The notes below the pieces were generated by a model that saw nothing but the letters and a program-made list of their open reading frames with translations, was not told the origin of the DNA and searched no databases. Shown one piece after another: positions 1-7,390 of a DNA stretch of 9,691 bases. The position numbers and the translations under genes were made by a program. Source of the DNA: Coleofasciculus sp. S288 (GTDB lineage: Bacteria > Cyanobacteriota > Cyanobacteriia > Cyanobacteriales > Coleofasciculaceae); assembly GCA_020216575.1 (NCBI GenBank), contig JAIUYC010000073.1, forward strand, positions 1 to 9,691. Direction: 5' to 3'. The stretch's first letter is position 1; every line of letters starts with the position of its first letter.

Positions 1-1
1 T

Positions 2-832
2 CTAAAAAATGTTGGGATTTCCTCAACTCTAATTGACCAAGTCTTTACTCAAACTCAGCAGTTTTTTGCCCTCCCTCTAGACGTAAAAAATCAATTGGCT
101 TGGTCGAATGCGTATAGCAATCAGGGGTATGTGGGCATTGAGCGAGAACGCCTCGATCCGAATCAACCCGGAGACTTAAAAGAAGCGTTTAATCTTGGCA
201 AAGAGTTCAATCCTGATGAGAGGAATATAAAAGATAAGTCTTCTCAGAATCAATGGACTCTAGAACAGGATAATTTCCGCACAACAGTTTTAGCGTTCTA
301 TGAAGCTTGCGCTCAACTGGCAGACAAAGTTTGTCAAGCATTTGCGATCGCACTTGACTTACCAGAATCCTTCTTTTCAGAGCGCCATACTCAGCAAGAC
401 TACATCCTCCGCCTCCTCCACTACCCACCTATCAACCAATCCCCAAAACCTGGACAAGTGCGTGCAGGCGAACATTCAGATTATGGGAGTTTCACGCTAC
501 TGTTTCAGGATGAAGTTGGCGGTTTGGAAGTTTGCACGGCGCAGGGAGACTGGATTGCTGCACCCTGTATTCCTGATACCATTATCGTCAATACTGGAGA
601 TTTGATGCAGCGGTGGACGAACCATGTTTTTTGTTCCACGAAGCATCGGGTGATGATTCCCATTGATGAACGAGTCAAGCGTTCCCGATATTCAGCCGCC
701 TTTTTCTGTCATCCAAACAATGACACCGAAATTGCCTGTTTAGAAAGTTGCAAAACACCAAATCGCCCTCCCCTGTATCCTCCAATTACAGCAGGCGATT
801 ACTTAATAAGTCGTTTACAAGCAACGTATTAA
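2..832 (+). CDS. 2-oxoglutarate/Fe(II)-dependent oxygenase, isopenicillin N synthase-like (5'-truncated by window)
   Basis: The frame is open from base 2, and its first residues (LKNVGIS, then QQFFALPLDVKNQLAW) continue the family's N-terminal domain, so the gene starts before the window. The TTG at 95 is internal. The visible part is 276 residues; the family usually has about 300-340, so only a short N-terminal piece is missing. The cupin-fold iron site is complete: the HSD motif supplies His (473-475) and Asp (479-481), and the distal His is in KHRV (644-646). The RYS motif (686-694) fits the Arg-x-Ser that binds the 2-oxoglutarate carboxylate, so 2-oxoglutarate dependence is more likely than true isopenicillin N synthase chemistry. 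Such soluble enzymes hydroxylate, desaturate or cyclise small molecules; the substrate cannot be read here. The FAD oxidoreductase starts 9 nt after the stop, suggesting an operon. Family assignment is firm, substrate unknown. Confidence 0.9.
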   Translation, partial: LKNVGISSTLIDQVFTQTQQFFALPLDVKNQLAWSNAYSNQGYVGIERERLDPNQPGDLKEAFNLGKEFNPDERNIKDKSSQNQWTLEQDNFRTTVLAFYEACAQLADKVCQAFAIALDLPESFFSERHTQQDYILRLLHYPPINQSPKPGQVRAGEHSDYGSFTLLFQDEVGGLEVCTAQGDWIAAPCIPDTIIVNTGDLMQRWTNHVFCSTKHRVMIPIDERVKRSRYSAAFFCHPNNDTEIACLESCKTPNRPPLYPPITAGDYLISRLQATY

Positions 833-841
833 AAAAGCCTT

Positions 842-2011
842 ATGAAAACTTACGATTGGATTATGGTAGGAGGCGGTATTACAGGGGCGGCATTGGGTTA
901 TGAATTGGTCAAAAAGGGCTTCAGTGTTCTGCTGTTGGAGAAAGATGCTACGTTACAAGGGGCTACCCGTTATAGTTATGGGGGTCTTGCTTACTGGTCA
1001 GGGACATCCCAGTTAACTCGTCAACTCTGTCAGGAAGGGATAGAAATTTACCGCCGTTTGTCAGAGGAATTAGACGCAGATATTCAGTTCCGAGAATTAG
1101 ATTTAGTGCTGACGATTGATGCTGATGATAACCCGCAAGTTGTAGCGGAAAGGTACACCCATTGTGCAATTCCTCCAACGCTTCTAAGTGTAAAGGATGC
1201 CTGTGAGTTGGAACCCTTGTTAAATGAAACTGCGATCGCAGGCGTTCTCACGGTGCGTCACGGCCACATCCATCCCGAAAAAACCACTCAGGGTTACACT
1301 GAAGCCTTCCGGCGTGCAGGGGGAGACGTTCAACTTAAGCGAGTCACGGAACTGCTGCGAAATGGCGATCGCATCCAAGGTGTGAAAACACCCAACCAGA
1401 ATTATCATGCTGCCAATACCGTCATCTGCGCGGGTGGACTCAGCCGCACCTTACTCCAAGCCACAGGAATTCCTGTCCGCTTATACTTCACCCATGCTGA
1501 ACTCATTGAAACTCCACCCGTAGACTTCCAACTGCGGACTTTAGTCATGCCCGCGAATACACAACGGTTTGAACTCGAAGCGAAAGCGAGTATCGCAGAA
1601 GTAGACGCTTTATGGAATGAGCCAGGGTATGAGCCTGTGTCACCCATTCTAGATGCAGGTGCAATCCAGTTCCTAGATGGCACTTTGCGAATCGGTCAGT
1701 TAAGCCGAGTCCTCACTGACCCTTATGCTGGAGTAGTAGCCGAGGCAAGCGAAGCCGCAATTCGGGCAGCAGTAGGCAACGTCTTACCCCATTTGGAGAA
1801 ATTACCCGGAACTTGGCATCACTGCTTGGTAGCGTTCGGAACCAACGGCCTTCCTGTGGTTGGGAGAATAAATAGAGTAGAGGGAGCCTATGTTTTCTCC
1901 GGATTTACAAACCCCCTAGTCTTTGCGCCCCCTCTAGCTAAGCGCTTCGCCAACTGGGTAACTGGGCAAGAGGACGGAATAATTCCTCAGTTATCTCCTG
2001 AACAGTTATAG
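842..2011 (+). CDS. FAD-dependent oxidoreductase, DAO (glycine/D-amino acid oxidase) family
   Basis: This is a 389-residue flavoenzyme of the usual length for the DAO family. The N-terminal Rossmann segment has the dinucleotide motif G10-x-G12-x-x-G15, and Glu33 at the end of the second strand (LLLEK) is placed to bind the adenosine ribose. A further FAD-contact segment reads VICAGGLSR near residues 194-202. The C-terminal part (about 320-380) has the family pattern GLPVVGR, then GAYVFSGF, then a closing helix. DAO-family enzymes oxidise C-N bonds of amino acids or secondary amines and usually pass electrons to oxygen or an acceptor. There is no signal peptide, so it is probably cytoplasmic. 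The start is the ATG 9 nt after the oxygenase stop; no strong Shine-Dalgarno is visible, which fits translation coupled to the upstream gene. Exact substrate is not predictable; thiazole biosynthesis (ThiO) is an alternative but lacks any thi-gene context. Confidence 0.88.
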   Translation: MKTYDWIMVGGGITGAALGYELVKKGFSVLLLEKDATLQGATRYSYGGLAYWSGTSQLTRQLCQEGIEIYRRLSEELDADIQFRELDLVLTIDADDNPQVVAERYTHCAIPPTLLSVKDACELEPLLNETAIAGVLTVRHGHIHPEKTTQGYTEAFRRAGGDVQLKRVTELLRNGDRIQGVKTPNQNYHAANTVICAGGLSRTLLQATGIPVRLYFTHAELIETPPVDFQLRTLVMPANTQRFELEAKASIAEVDALWNEPGYEPVSPILDAGAIQFLDGTLRIGQLSRVLTDPYAGVVAEASEAAIRAAVGNVLPHLEKLPGTWHHCLVAFGTNGLPVVGRINRVEGAYVFSGFTNPLVFAPPLAKRFANWVTGQEDGIIPQLSPEQL

Positions 2012-2134
2012 CAGAGGGCAGTGGTTCGACAGGCTCACCAATCGGGCAGAAGGGATGCATATTGACTGGTCAAAGTTTCAATCTTGAGCGAGAGTCCCAA
2101 CCTTTATGGCGGCGGCTATATAACTTGACTACAG

Positions 2135-2171
2135 AAAAAATACCCCTCGACTTCCACTGAATCGAGAGGGG
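2135..2171 (-). terminator. Intrinsic terminator candidate downstream of the TPR-CHAT gene
   Basis: On the minus strand CCCCTC (from 2171) pairs with GAGGGG (to 2143); the inner stem has a small bulge and a loop of about 9-11 nt. It is followed at once by TA and six T (complement of 2135-2140). This is the layout of a rho-independent terminator for transcripts running leftward, and the only such gene nearby is the TPR-CHAT gene, whose stop lies about 300 nt upstream. On the plus strand no T-run follows the hairpin, so it is not a good terminator for the oxidoreductase gene. Confidence 0.45.
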
Positions 2172-2299
2172 AGATGGTGTAAAAGCTATTACCTATACCT
2201 TATTGCATTCGCGTGAATATTTTGTGAACGGCTGTACTTTATTTAGCGATCGCTTTTGACTTTTGATTTCCTTTGATGTTTTAATTTCCTCTTATTGTC

Positions 2300-2333
2300 T
2301 TCTCCGCGAACTCTGTGCCTCTGCGGTTCGTTC
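2300..2333. repeat. CTCTG-rich interspersed repeat fragment
   Basis: The stretch contains CTCTGTGCCTCTGCGGTTCG, two imperfect copies of a CTCTGYG unit followed by GTTCGTT. Sequences of this form recur between genes in many filamentous cyanobacteria (general knowledge). It has no coding potential, and a single copy is seen in this window. Confidence 0.4.
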
Positions 2334-2467
2334 CTACTATAATTTGGTATCTATGTATAAGTCCTGAACTAACGAAAAACTTCCATGCGCGGCGCTAGTA
2401 CAAGCTGGCAGAAATAACCCACCACTAACAATTCTTCCCCTGCGCCCCCTGCTCCCCCTACGCTGCA

Positions 2468-5400
2468 CTACTGTCCGCTTCCCATAAGGATAAACCCAGA
2501 CCAGTAGTAAGGATGCTGGAAAGGACTTTCTTTAGCAGCAGGTGACGTGCTGTTACCCGGCGCTTGAGTGCTGTCTGTCTCCTCACCCCTGAGCATCGTC
2601 AGTTGAGCTTGACGTAAGGCTTCAGCTTTTGTCACGAGTGAATCAGGCGTTCCTTTGGCTAAATTACGGTAAAACTGCTCCATCAACAGACGAGTACTCT
2701 CATCATCCACATGCCATAAAGATGCCATTACGCTATCAGCTCCGCCTTTGAGAAAGTAATAGCCAATTCCGGCAATCTCTTTCCCGTGCTGTCCGGGACC
2801 ACCGAGAGCGGTTTCACAAGAAGATAAGACTACCAAATCGATATCCCGTAAATCCAACCAATGTACAATATCGGGAATGGCCAACCTCTCACCCGTTCCC
2901 AGCAACAGAAACGATTTATTCGCTCGTCCTGGGATAAATTCGCTATGAGTCGCAATATGCAATAGCTGACGCCCGGATAAATTGTCTCGCAAGGCAAAAA
3001 AGTCAAATCCATCATCGAGGAACTTTTGACCGGGATAAATTCCCCCTGCCTCTTCCATCAAATCTTGCCGTACAATTGCATCTAGCTCAGCGGGTACATG
3101 AGGTAAGGGAGGGAACCCTGCGATCGCACCTGATACTCCCAATCCTAAAATCAGAGGCTCTTGACTGATTTCAGAAAAAGGTGCAGTTTCTGAAAGACTA
3201 GCTACTACTGCATTAGCGACTTCAGAACTTAACGAACTTCTCGTCCCTCTGCGGAACGTCGGGGCTTTGGCAGTATTAACCGTTGAGGAGGTATCGGTCA
3301 AGTTCGCTGATAGTACGGTTGAAACGGTATAGTTTTCAACTAAATACGTTTTCCCATCAAACAGCGTACTCATCGGAATATAACGAGTTGAGCGGTCTAG
3401 AGAGAAAACGAGATTGCGAATGTTATTCGCTTTCAGTTCCCCTTCTAACGGTTCGATTAACCAGCTATACAGTTGCTTGCCCACCGCTTTCACCTCCTGA
3501 GTATTGGAAAGCGGATTTTGTAATAACTGGCGAAATCTCATCACCCATACGCCCAACTGTGCCTGAGTGACACCAGTAACTTCTACACTTTTGAAAATAC
3601 CCCCCTTCGATGCCCATAGCAGCCAAATTCGGTCTTCTAGCACTAAAGGATAAATCAGGACAGTATCGGGTTGGGATTCCACAATAGAGCGGGCTTTGAG
3701 AGCGAATTCCTGGGGGTCGAGGAACACTTCATCCGAGTTGCGGATATTGCGAATTAAAGATTCTAGTTGTTCTAATACTTGATAATAGTATTTGGTCAAA
3801 CTATCTCGTTGTTCCAACAGTTGCTCTAACTGAGGGCAATTCGTTCGCTGGCACTCATCAATGTATTGCCCGAACGTAATCAAGCTCCCATACTCTTCAA
3901 GAATCTGCTCCTCAATCGGGGTGATGGTTAAGCTAGCAGGCTGAGTTTGGGTTAGACTGTCGCCCGTATACTCGCGTAACTCCTGCCCTTTCAGGAGTTC
4001 TAACACCTGCTGCGCTTCTACCGTCCGTTTTTGCGATAGCAGTAAATTCGCTAAAGAGCGATAGGCTTGCGTGGTTGGCACTCCACTCAGTTCTTGAATG
4101 GCTTTTGGAAAAGAGGCTTGCAACCAAAAGGGTAATTGGTGAATTCTCCTTGTAACTTCTTCTTCGTTTTTGTTAATTGCCTGCTTGTAATAAGTAATTG
4201 CCGTTCCTACCAGATTTGAGTTTTCATAGACGCGAGCTAGGGCGGCTTTAGCACTGAAACTATCACTCATTGAAATCGCTTCTTGATAAGTTGCGATCGC
4301 TTTTTCATTTTCACCTAATTTGTTGTATGTTTCACCCAGAACTTCTAAGGCAATAGCTTCTAATTCTATATTCTTTTGTTCTTTTGAAATCTTGCGACTT
4401 TGTTTCAGCAATTCAAAGGCTTTTGAAACATTCTCTGAATCACTATAATTCAAGCTCAAAACAATGAACGCTAAAGCTTCTATCGAGGAATTGTTGGCTT
4501 CTCTTGCAATGACTAAACTTTGTTCCGCAACGTCCAACGATTTTTGAGAGTTTCCCCGTCCGAAATGAGCGAGGCTCTGCATCAACAAGGCAGCAGCTTC
4601 TGCCTCATGGTTTTGTAAGTCTTGTAAATAATCTATCGCTTGTGTTGTAGATTCAATAACGTGCTGGTATTCTCCCTCTCTCAACTGAATGTCGGCTAGA
4701 GTCAAGAGTGAAGAGGCAGCTACAGTTGCCATCTGATTTGCTTCGGCTACTTTTACGGCTTGCTTAGCAAAAAGAAGGGCTTTGCCATGTTCATCAAGAA
4801 AACTGTAACCGCTGCCGAGAATTGAGAGCGCTTTTGCTTCTACGTTGGAGTCTTTGATTTTCCAAGCAGTCGTTAAACCAGACATAGCTGTCCTGACTGC
4901 TTTTTGATACTCCTTTGGACTAGAGGCCAAGGATTGATAAGCATTGGCTAATGTGATAAACGATATAGCTTTTGCTTTAAAATCTTGGAGGTCTTGAGCG
5001 ATTGCCAAGCTAGCTGATGCAGACTCGGCCGCTTTATCATATTTTCCTGAAGAATTGTAAACCTCTCCTAAAGTAATCAGGAGTTTTAATTCCATCTCGC
5101 GGTTTCCACTCTTTTGCGCGATCGCTAAGTCCTTGTTAAGAAATTCAATCGCTTGGCTTGTATCGCTCAGTGAGGTGTCAATTTCTACGAACTCATTAAG
5201 ACGTTCAACTCCTTTGGCGTTAAACGCGGTGTTCTGAAGTGAAGAGGACTCCACTCCCTGATTAAGTTTTAGAGGGTCTTCAACTGAGTGCGTTTCTTCT
5301 AGCGATTGATTGTAGATCAATCGCTCCCTGTCCTGTTGAGATAAGTAGTCCACCTCAGCTTCTAAGTTCTTTGCCCCTTTTGCTTCTAAATCAGAGGGAA

Positions 5401-5497
5401 TGGAATTCACAGGAGTGCATAGCAGGGGTTGAGTAGAACTCAGAGAAAAAACTAAGGTGACAGACGCAAAGCTAAGAAACTTGAGACGCAGGTGCAT
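2468..5497 (-). CDS. Exported TPR-CHAT protein (caspase-like domain)
   Basis: Start ATG 5497 is chosen over TTG 5527 because AGAGGAA lies about 8 nt before it and because a clean signal peptide then begins the 1009-residue protein (basic MHLRLK, then a hydrophobic stretch to about residue 27). Export to the periplasm or outside is therefore likely; LLC near residue 27 is a poor lipobox. Residues about 115-440 form roughly eight TPR-like helical pairs of about 40 residues, a protein-binding scaffold. The rest, about 630-1009, is a CHAT domain, a caspase-fold protease relative. Both catalytic residues are present: His851 in IATHSEF (codon 2945-2947) and Cys894 in LSSCETALG (codon 2816-2818), so activity is plausible. 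The end GSGQ follows the usual CHAT C-terminus YYWSGFILMG. Cyanobacteria carry many such exported proteins, mostly uncharacterised. The divergent gene upstream is the PCP_red protein. The family call is firm; target and partner are unknown. Confidence 0.92.
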   Translation of the reverse strand: MHLRLKFLSFASVTLVFSLSSTQPLLCTPVNSIPSDLEAKGAKNLEAEVDYLSQQDRERLIYNQSLEETHSVEDPLKLNQGVESSSLQNTAFNAKGVERLNEFVEIDTSLSDTSQAIEFLNKDLAIAQKSGNREMELKLLITLGEVYNSSGKYDKAAESASASLAIAQDLQDFKAKAISFITLANAYQSLASSPKEYQKAVRTAMSGLTTAWKIKDSNVEAKALSILGSGYSFLDEHGKALLFAKQAVKVAEANQMATVAASSLLTLADIQLREGEYQHVIESTTQAIDYLQDLQNHEAEAAALLMQSLAHFGRGNSQKSLDVAEQSLVIAREANNSSIEALAFIVLSLNYSDSENVSKAFELLKQSRKISKEQKNIELEAIALEVLGETYNKLGENEKAIATYQEAISMSDSFSAKAALARVYENSNLVGTAITYYKQAINKNEEEVTRRIHQLPFWLQASFPKAIQELSGVPTTQAYRSLANLLLSQKRTVEAQQVLELLKGQELREYTGDSLTQTQPASLTITPIEEQILEEYGSLITFGQYIDECQRTNCPQLEQLLEQRDSLTKYYYQVLEQLESLIRNIRNSDEVFLDPQEFALKARSIVESQPDTVLIYPLVLEDRIWLLWASKGGIFKSVEVTGVTQAQLGVWVMRFRQLLQNPLSNTQEVKAVGKQLYSWLIEPLEGELKANNIRNLVFSLDRSTRYIPMSTLFDGKTYLVENYTVSTVLSANLTDTSSTVNTAKAPTFRRGTRSSLSSEVANAVVASLSETAPFSEISQEPLILGLGVSGAIAGFPPLPHVPAELDAIVRQDLMEEAGGIYPGQKFLDDGFDFFALRDNLSGRQLLHIATHSEFIPGRANKSFLLLGTGERLAIPDIVHWLDLRDIDLVVLSSCETALGGPGQHGKEIAGIGYYFLKGGADSVMASLWHVDDESTRLLMEQFYRNLAKGTPDSLVTKAEALRQAQLTMLRGEETDSTQAPGNSTSPAAKESPFQHPYYWSGFILMGSGQ

Positions 5498-5723
5498 GAG
5501 AAATTTCCTCTGCAAGCCAAGAGCCAAGGTAGCTTGCCCAAGTAGGGAGTCTACTCATCAAGTAGGATATAGGCTTTAAAAAACTACATAAATCTATCTA
5601 CGGAGGGACTTGTTGGACTTCGCTCTTGTGAGTGTAGCGGCGTTTACAGGCAAAAGTCGCAGTAAAATTTAAAAATGATCGGCTTCAAAGGTAAGCTGAT
5701 TGCGATCGCGAGGCACAGATACC

Positions 5724-5909
5724 ATGAGTAGCTCTGATTGGACCGATGCCCTGCAATGGACTCCTGAAGCTAAAGCCAAACTGAAAAATATCCCTTATTT
5801 TGTTCGCACTCAAGCTCGAAAGCGCATTGAGCAATTAGCACGGGCGGCGGAGTCAGATGTGGTGACGGCTGAAATTGTTGAACAGGCAAGGGCTGAATTT
5901 GGTCAGTGA
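5724..5909 (+). CDS. Small PCP_red-domain protein (related to the C-terminus of protochlorophyllide reductase ChlB)
   Basis: This 61-residue protein is almost entirely one PCP_red domain: [17 protein letters not shown] at about residues 12-28, then [10 protein letters not shown] and a closing [11 protein letters not shown]. In light-independent protochlorophyllide reductase this domain ends subunit ChlB and helps hold the substrate. Cyanobacteria also encode stand-alone copies like this one, often annotated as protochlorophyllide oxidoreductase although they lack the catalytic and iron-sulphur parts. Start ATG 5724 is preferred over TTG 5700 because GAGG lies 10 nt upstream and the upstream codons cover a HIP1 octamer. 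No signal peptide or membrane helix is seen. It reads away from the TPR-CHAT gene and toward the CRISPR leader; no chlorophyll genes are nearby. Domain call is confident, role unknown. Confidence 0.85.
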   Translation: MSSSDWTDALQWTPEAKAKLKNIPYFVRTQARKRIEQLARAAESDVVTAEIVEQARAEFGQ

Positions 5910-6203
5910 AGGGATGTGAGCAACTGCCAGATCATTCGATTTTTTGGGCTTGATGGTGACAGTCGGTAGGTGTTTTCTGAGGTTGATTCAATTTTGAGGC
6001 TGCATTCCTTATTCCACAAGGGTTTGCAGCCCTTGCCCTTCCAAGGAGTGTGTCACCGTTTCTGAAAGGCTTGCTGTTCCTACATTGCAGCCGATTTTTC
6101 AATTTCCTCTTGTCAGCCTTTGGCTCTGGAATGCTACTATAAGAGGACACTGTCACCAACGAACCTCGAAAACTAAATATACTAAGAGTTGTGGATGCCT
6201 GCG
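5910..6203 (+). promoter_or_regulatory. Probable CRISPR leader
   Basis: These 294 bp lie between the PCP_red stop and the first repeat, on the side where a leader is expected because every repeat ends in ATTGAAAC before its spacer when read on the plus strand. No gene is supported here. Visible structures are a 10-bp inverted repeat (TGGTGACAGT 5954-5963; ACTGTCACCA 6149-6158) with a third partial copy TGTCACC near 6050, and a hairpin CAAGGG (6017-6022) with CCCTTG (6030-6035). A promoter candidate lies at 6110-6140. Leader function is inferred from position and orientation. Confidence 0.6.
6110..6140 (+). promoter_or_regulatory. Candidate promoter for pre-crRNA
   Basis: TTGTCA (6110-6115) matches the -35 consensus at five of six bases. 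TACTAT (6135-6140) is a four-of-six -10 box preceded by TGC, giving an extended -10. The 19-nt gap is long but tolerable with an extended -10. Transcription would start near 6147, about 57 nt before the first repeat. A second, weaker possibility is CTGTCA (6150-6155) with TAAATA (6174-6179). Confidence 0.3.
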
Positions 6204-7313
6204 GTTTAAATTCCATCTAATCCCTATCAGGGATTGAAACTTTGATTAGTAGATGCAACCTTTTCACTTCCTATGTTTAAATTCCATCTAATCCCTATCA
6301 GGGATTGAAACGTAAAGAGTCCACAACTTGCTGTTGATAGCGTTGTCGTTTAAATTCCATCTAATCCCTATCAGGGATTGAAACATCTAAAGCGACAATC
6401 ACCGAGTCTTTGGGAGGCGTTTAAATTCCATCTAATCCCTATCAGGGATTGAAACAGTAATCAAAATCCAGGCAGCTTAAACGATTGTGCGTTTAAATTC
6501 CATCTAATCCCTATCAGGGATTGAAACACAAGTTCGGGTGATACGCAACAATTAGGACTATGGTTTAAATTCCATCTAATCCCTATCAGGGATTGAAACT
6601 GGTGCAGCCGCAGACGCGACGGCGGGAGCTGATGTTTAAATTCCATCTAATCCCTATCAGGGATTGAAACCACTTGCTCATCAGCAATTGAGAGCAACTT
6701 AGAGTTTAAATTCCATCTAATCCCTATCAGGGATTGAAACATCCGGACATTGCTGTAGCACCGCATGCACTGCGAGTTTAAATTCCATCTAATCCCTATC
6801 AGGGATTGAAACCTGCTTGTAAGTTTCCATATTTTTGCCTCCAAGCTAAAGTTTAAATTCCATCTAATCCCTATCAGGGATTGAAACCACTGCGCATCCG
6901 GTATGTTTTTGGAGCCTTGGTAAGTTTAAATTCCATCTAATCCCTATCAGGGATTGAAACTTCTCGCTCAAACCCGTCATAAACGAAGATTGCGGTTTAA
7001 ATTCCATCTAATCCCTATCAGGGATTGAAACATCCTCAGCATTTCGGGCAAGCTGCACCATGAATGTTTAAATTCCATCTAATCCCTATCAGGGATTGAA
7101 ACAAAAACTATTCCTTTAGCAGATAATCAAGTAAAGTTTAAATTCCATCTAATCCCTATCAGGGATTGAAACAAATCCTTGAGGCAGTGACATAATTACT
7201 CTGTTGTTTAAATTCCATCTAATCCCTATCAGGGATTGAAACCCAAGGGGGTTTGTCAGGCATGGGATTGTTGTGTGTTTAAATTCCATCTAATCCCTAT
7301 CAGGGATTGAAAC
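6204..7313 (+). CRISPR. CRISPR array: 16 identical 37-bp repeats, 15 spacers
   Basis: Repeats start at 6204, 6275, 6348, 6419, 6491, 6563, 6634, 6704, 6776, 6851, 6924, 6995, 7066, 7136, 7206 and 7277; each is 37 bp and, as far as I can read, all are identical, including the last. Each begins GTTTAAATTCCATC and ends AGGGATTGAAAC. Spacers in order are 34, 36, 34, 35, 35, 34, 33, 35, 38, 36, 34, 34, 33, 33 and 34 nt. Within the repeat AATCCCT and AGGGATT form a 7-bp stem around a 3-nt loop; Cas6 cutting in such repeats usually leaves the 8-nt handle ATTGAAAC, which sets the plus-strand direction. Repeats of this kind in cyanobacteria go with type I-D or type III effectors; the subtype is a guess without cas genes. 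No cas gene, cas1 or cas2 is present in the window. No spacer matches another part of the window by eye. Confidence 0.98.
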
Positions 7314-7340
7314 GGAATCATCTAAGCCGTTCAAACTCTG

Positions 7341-7360
7341 GATCGAATTCCATACTATCT
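7341..7360 (+). repeat. Possible decayed terminal CRISPR repeat
   Basis: If 7341 is aligned with the first base of the repeat, AATTCCAT (7346-7353) falls exactly on repeat positions 6-13, and CTA follows after one inserted base. The remainder no longer matches. It lies 27 nt after the last perfect repeat, shorter than any spacer here, so this would be a trailer-end remnant with a shortened spacer. Chance similarity is possible. Confidence 0.3.
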
Positions 7361-7362
7361 GC

Positions 7363-7390
7363 GACTCCTAACCCCTGACTCCTGACTCCT
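7363..7390. repeat. Short tandem heptamer repeat (STRR type)
   Basis: Four heptamers in a row: GACTCCT, AACCCCT, GACTCCT, GACTCCT. Heptamer repeats of this kind (STRR sequences) are characteristic of filamentous cyanobacteria. The last base overlaps the stop codon of the small exported protein gene on the minus strand. Confidence 0.65.

Larger units (their letters stand above)
2012..2467. other. Non-coding region with cyanobacterial repeat fragments
   Basis: No credible gene is seen in this 456-bp stretch between the convergent oxidoreductase and TPR-CHAT genes. It holds a fragment TTCGACAGGCTCACC (about 2025-2039), a motif I recall as recurring between bacterial genes; a HIP1 octamer at 2246; a stretch built on CTCTGTGCCTCTGCGGTTCG (2311-2330), a type of sequence often repeated in cyanobacterial spacers; and a C-rich run with an 8-9 nt quasi-repeat at 2437-2466. 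The minus-strand terminator is listed separately. The recurrence of these fragments elsewhere in the genome is from general knowledge, not shown by this window. Confidence 0.6.

Noticed and set aside
95..97. TTG start for the oxygenase
   Set aside because: The frame continues upstream to base 2 with family-typical residues, so the codon is internal.
5495..5527. TTG 5527 as the start of the TPR-CHAT protein
   Set aside because: ATG 5497 has a Shine-Dalgarno at a proper distance and gives a better signal peptide; the TTG codon would place ten extra residues before it.
5643..5668. TTTACA with TAAAAT as a promoter for the PCP_red gene
   Set aside because: The gap is only 14 nt, too short for a normal promoter.
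5932..6844. Minus-strand reading frames through the CRISPR array and leader, with a repeated SLIGIRWNLN peptide
   Set aside because: They are translations of the repeats on the non-transcribed strand; several repeat-plus-spacer units happen to be multiples of three. No start signals or domain support.
2468..7313. A type III-E-like CRISPR system made of the TPR-CHAT gene and the array
   Set aside because: The CHAT protein has a signal peptide, no gRAMP/Cas7-11 effector is present, and the genes are divergent with the PCP_red gene between them.
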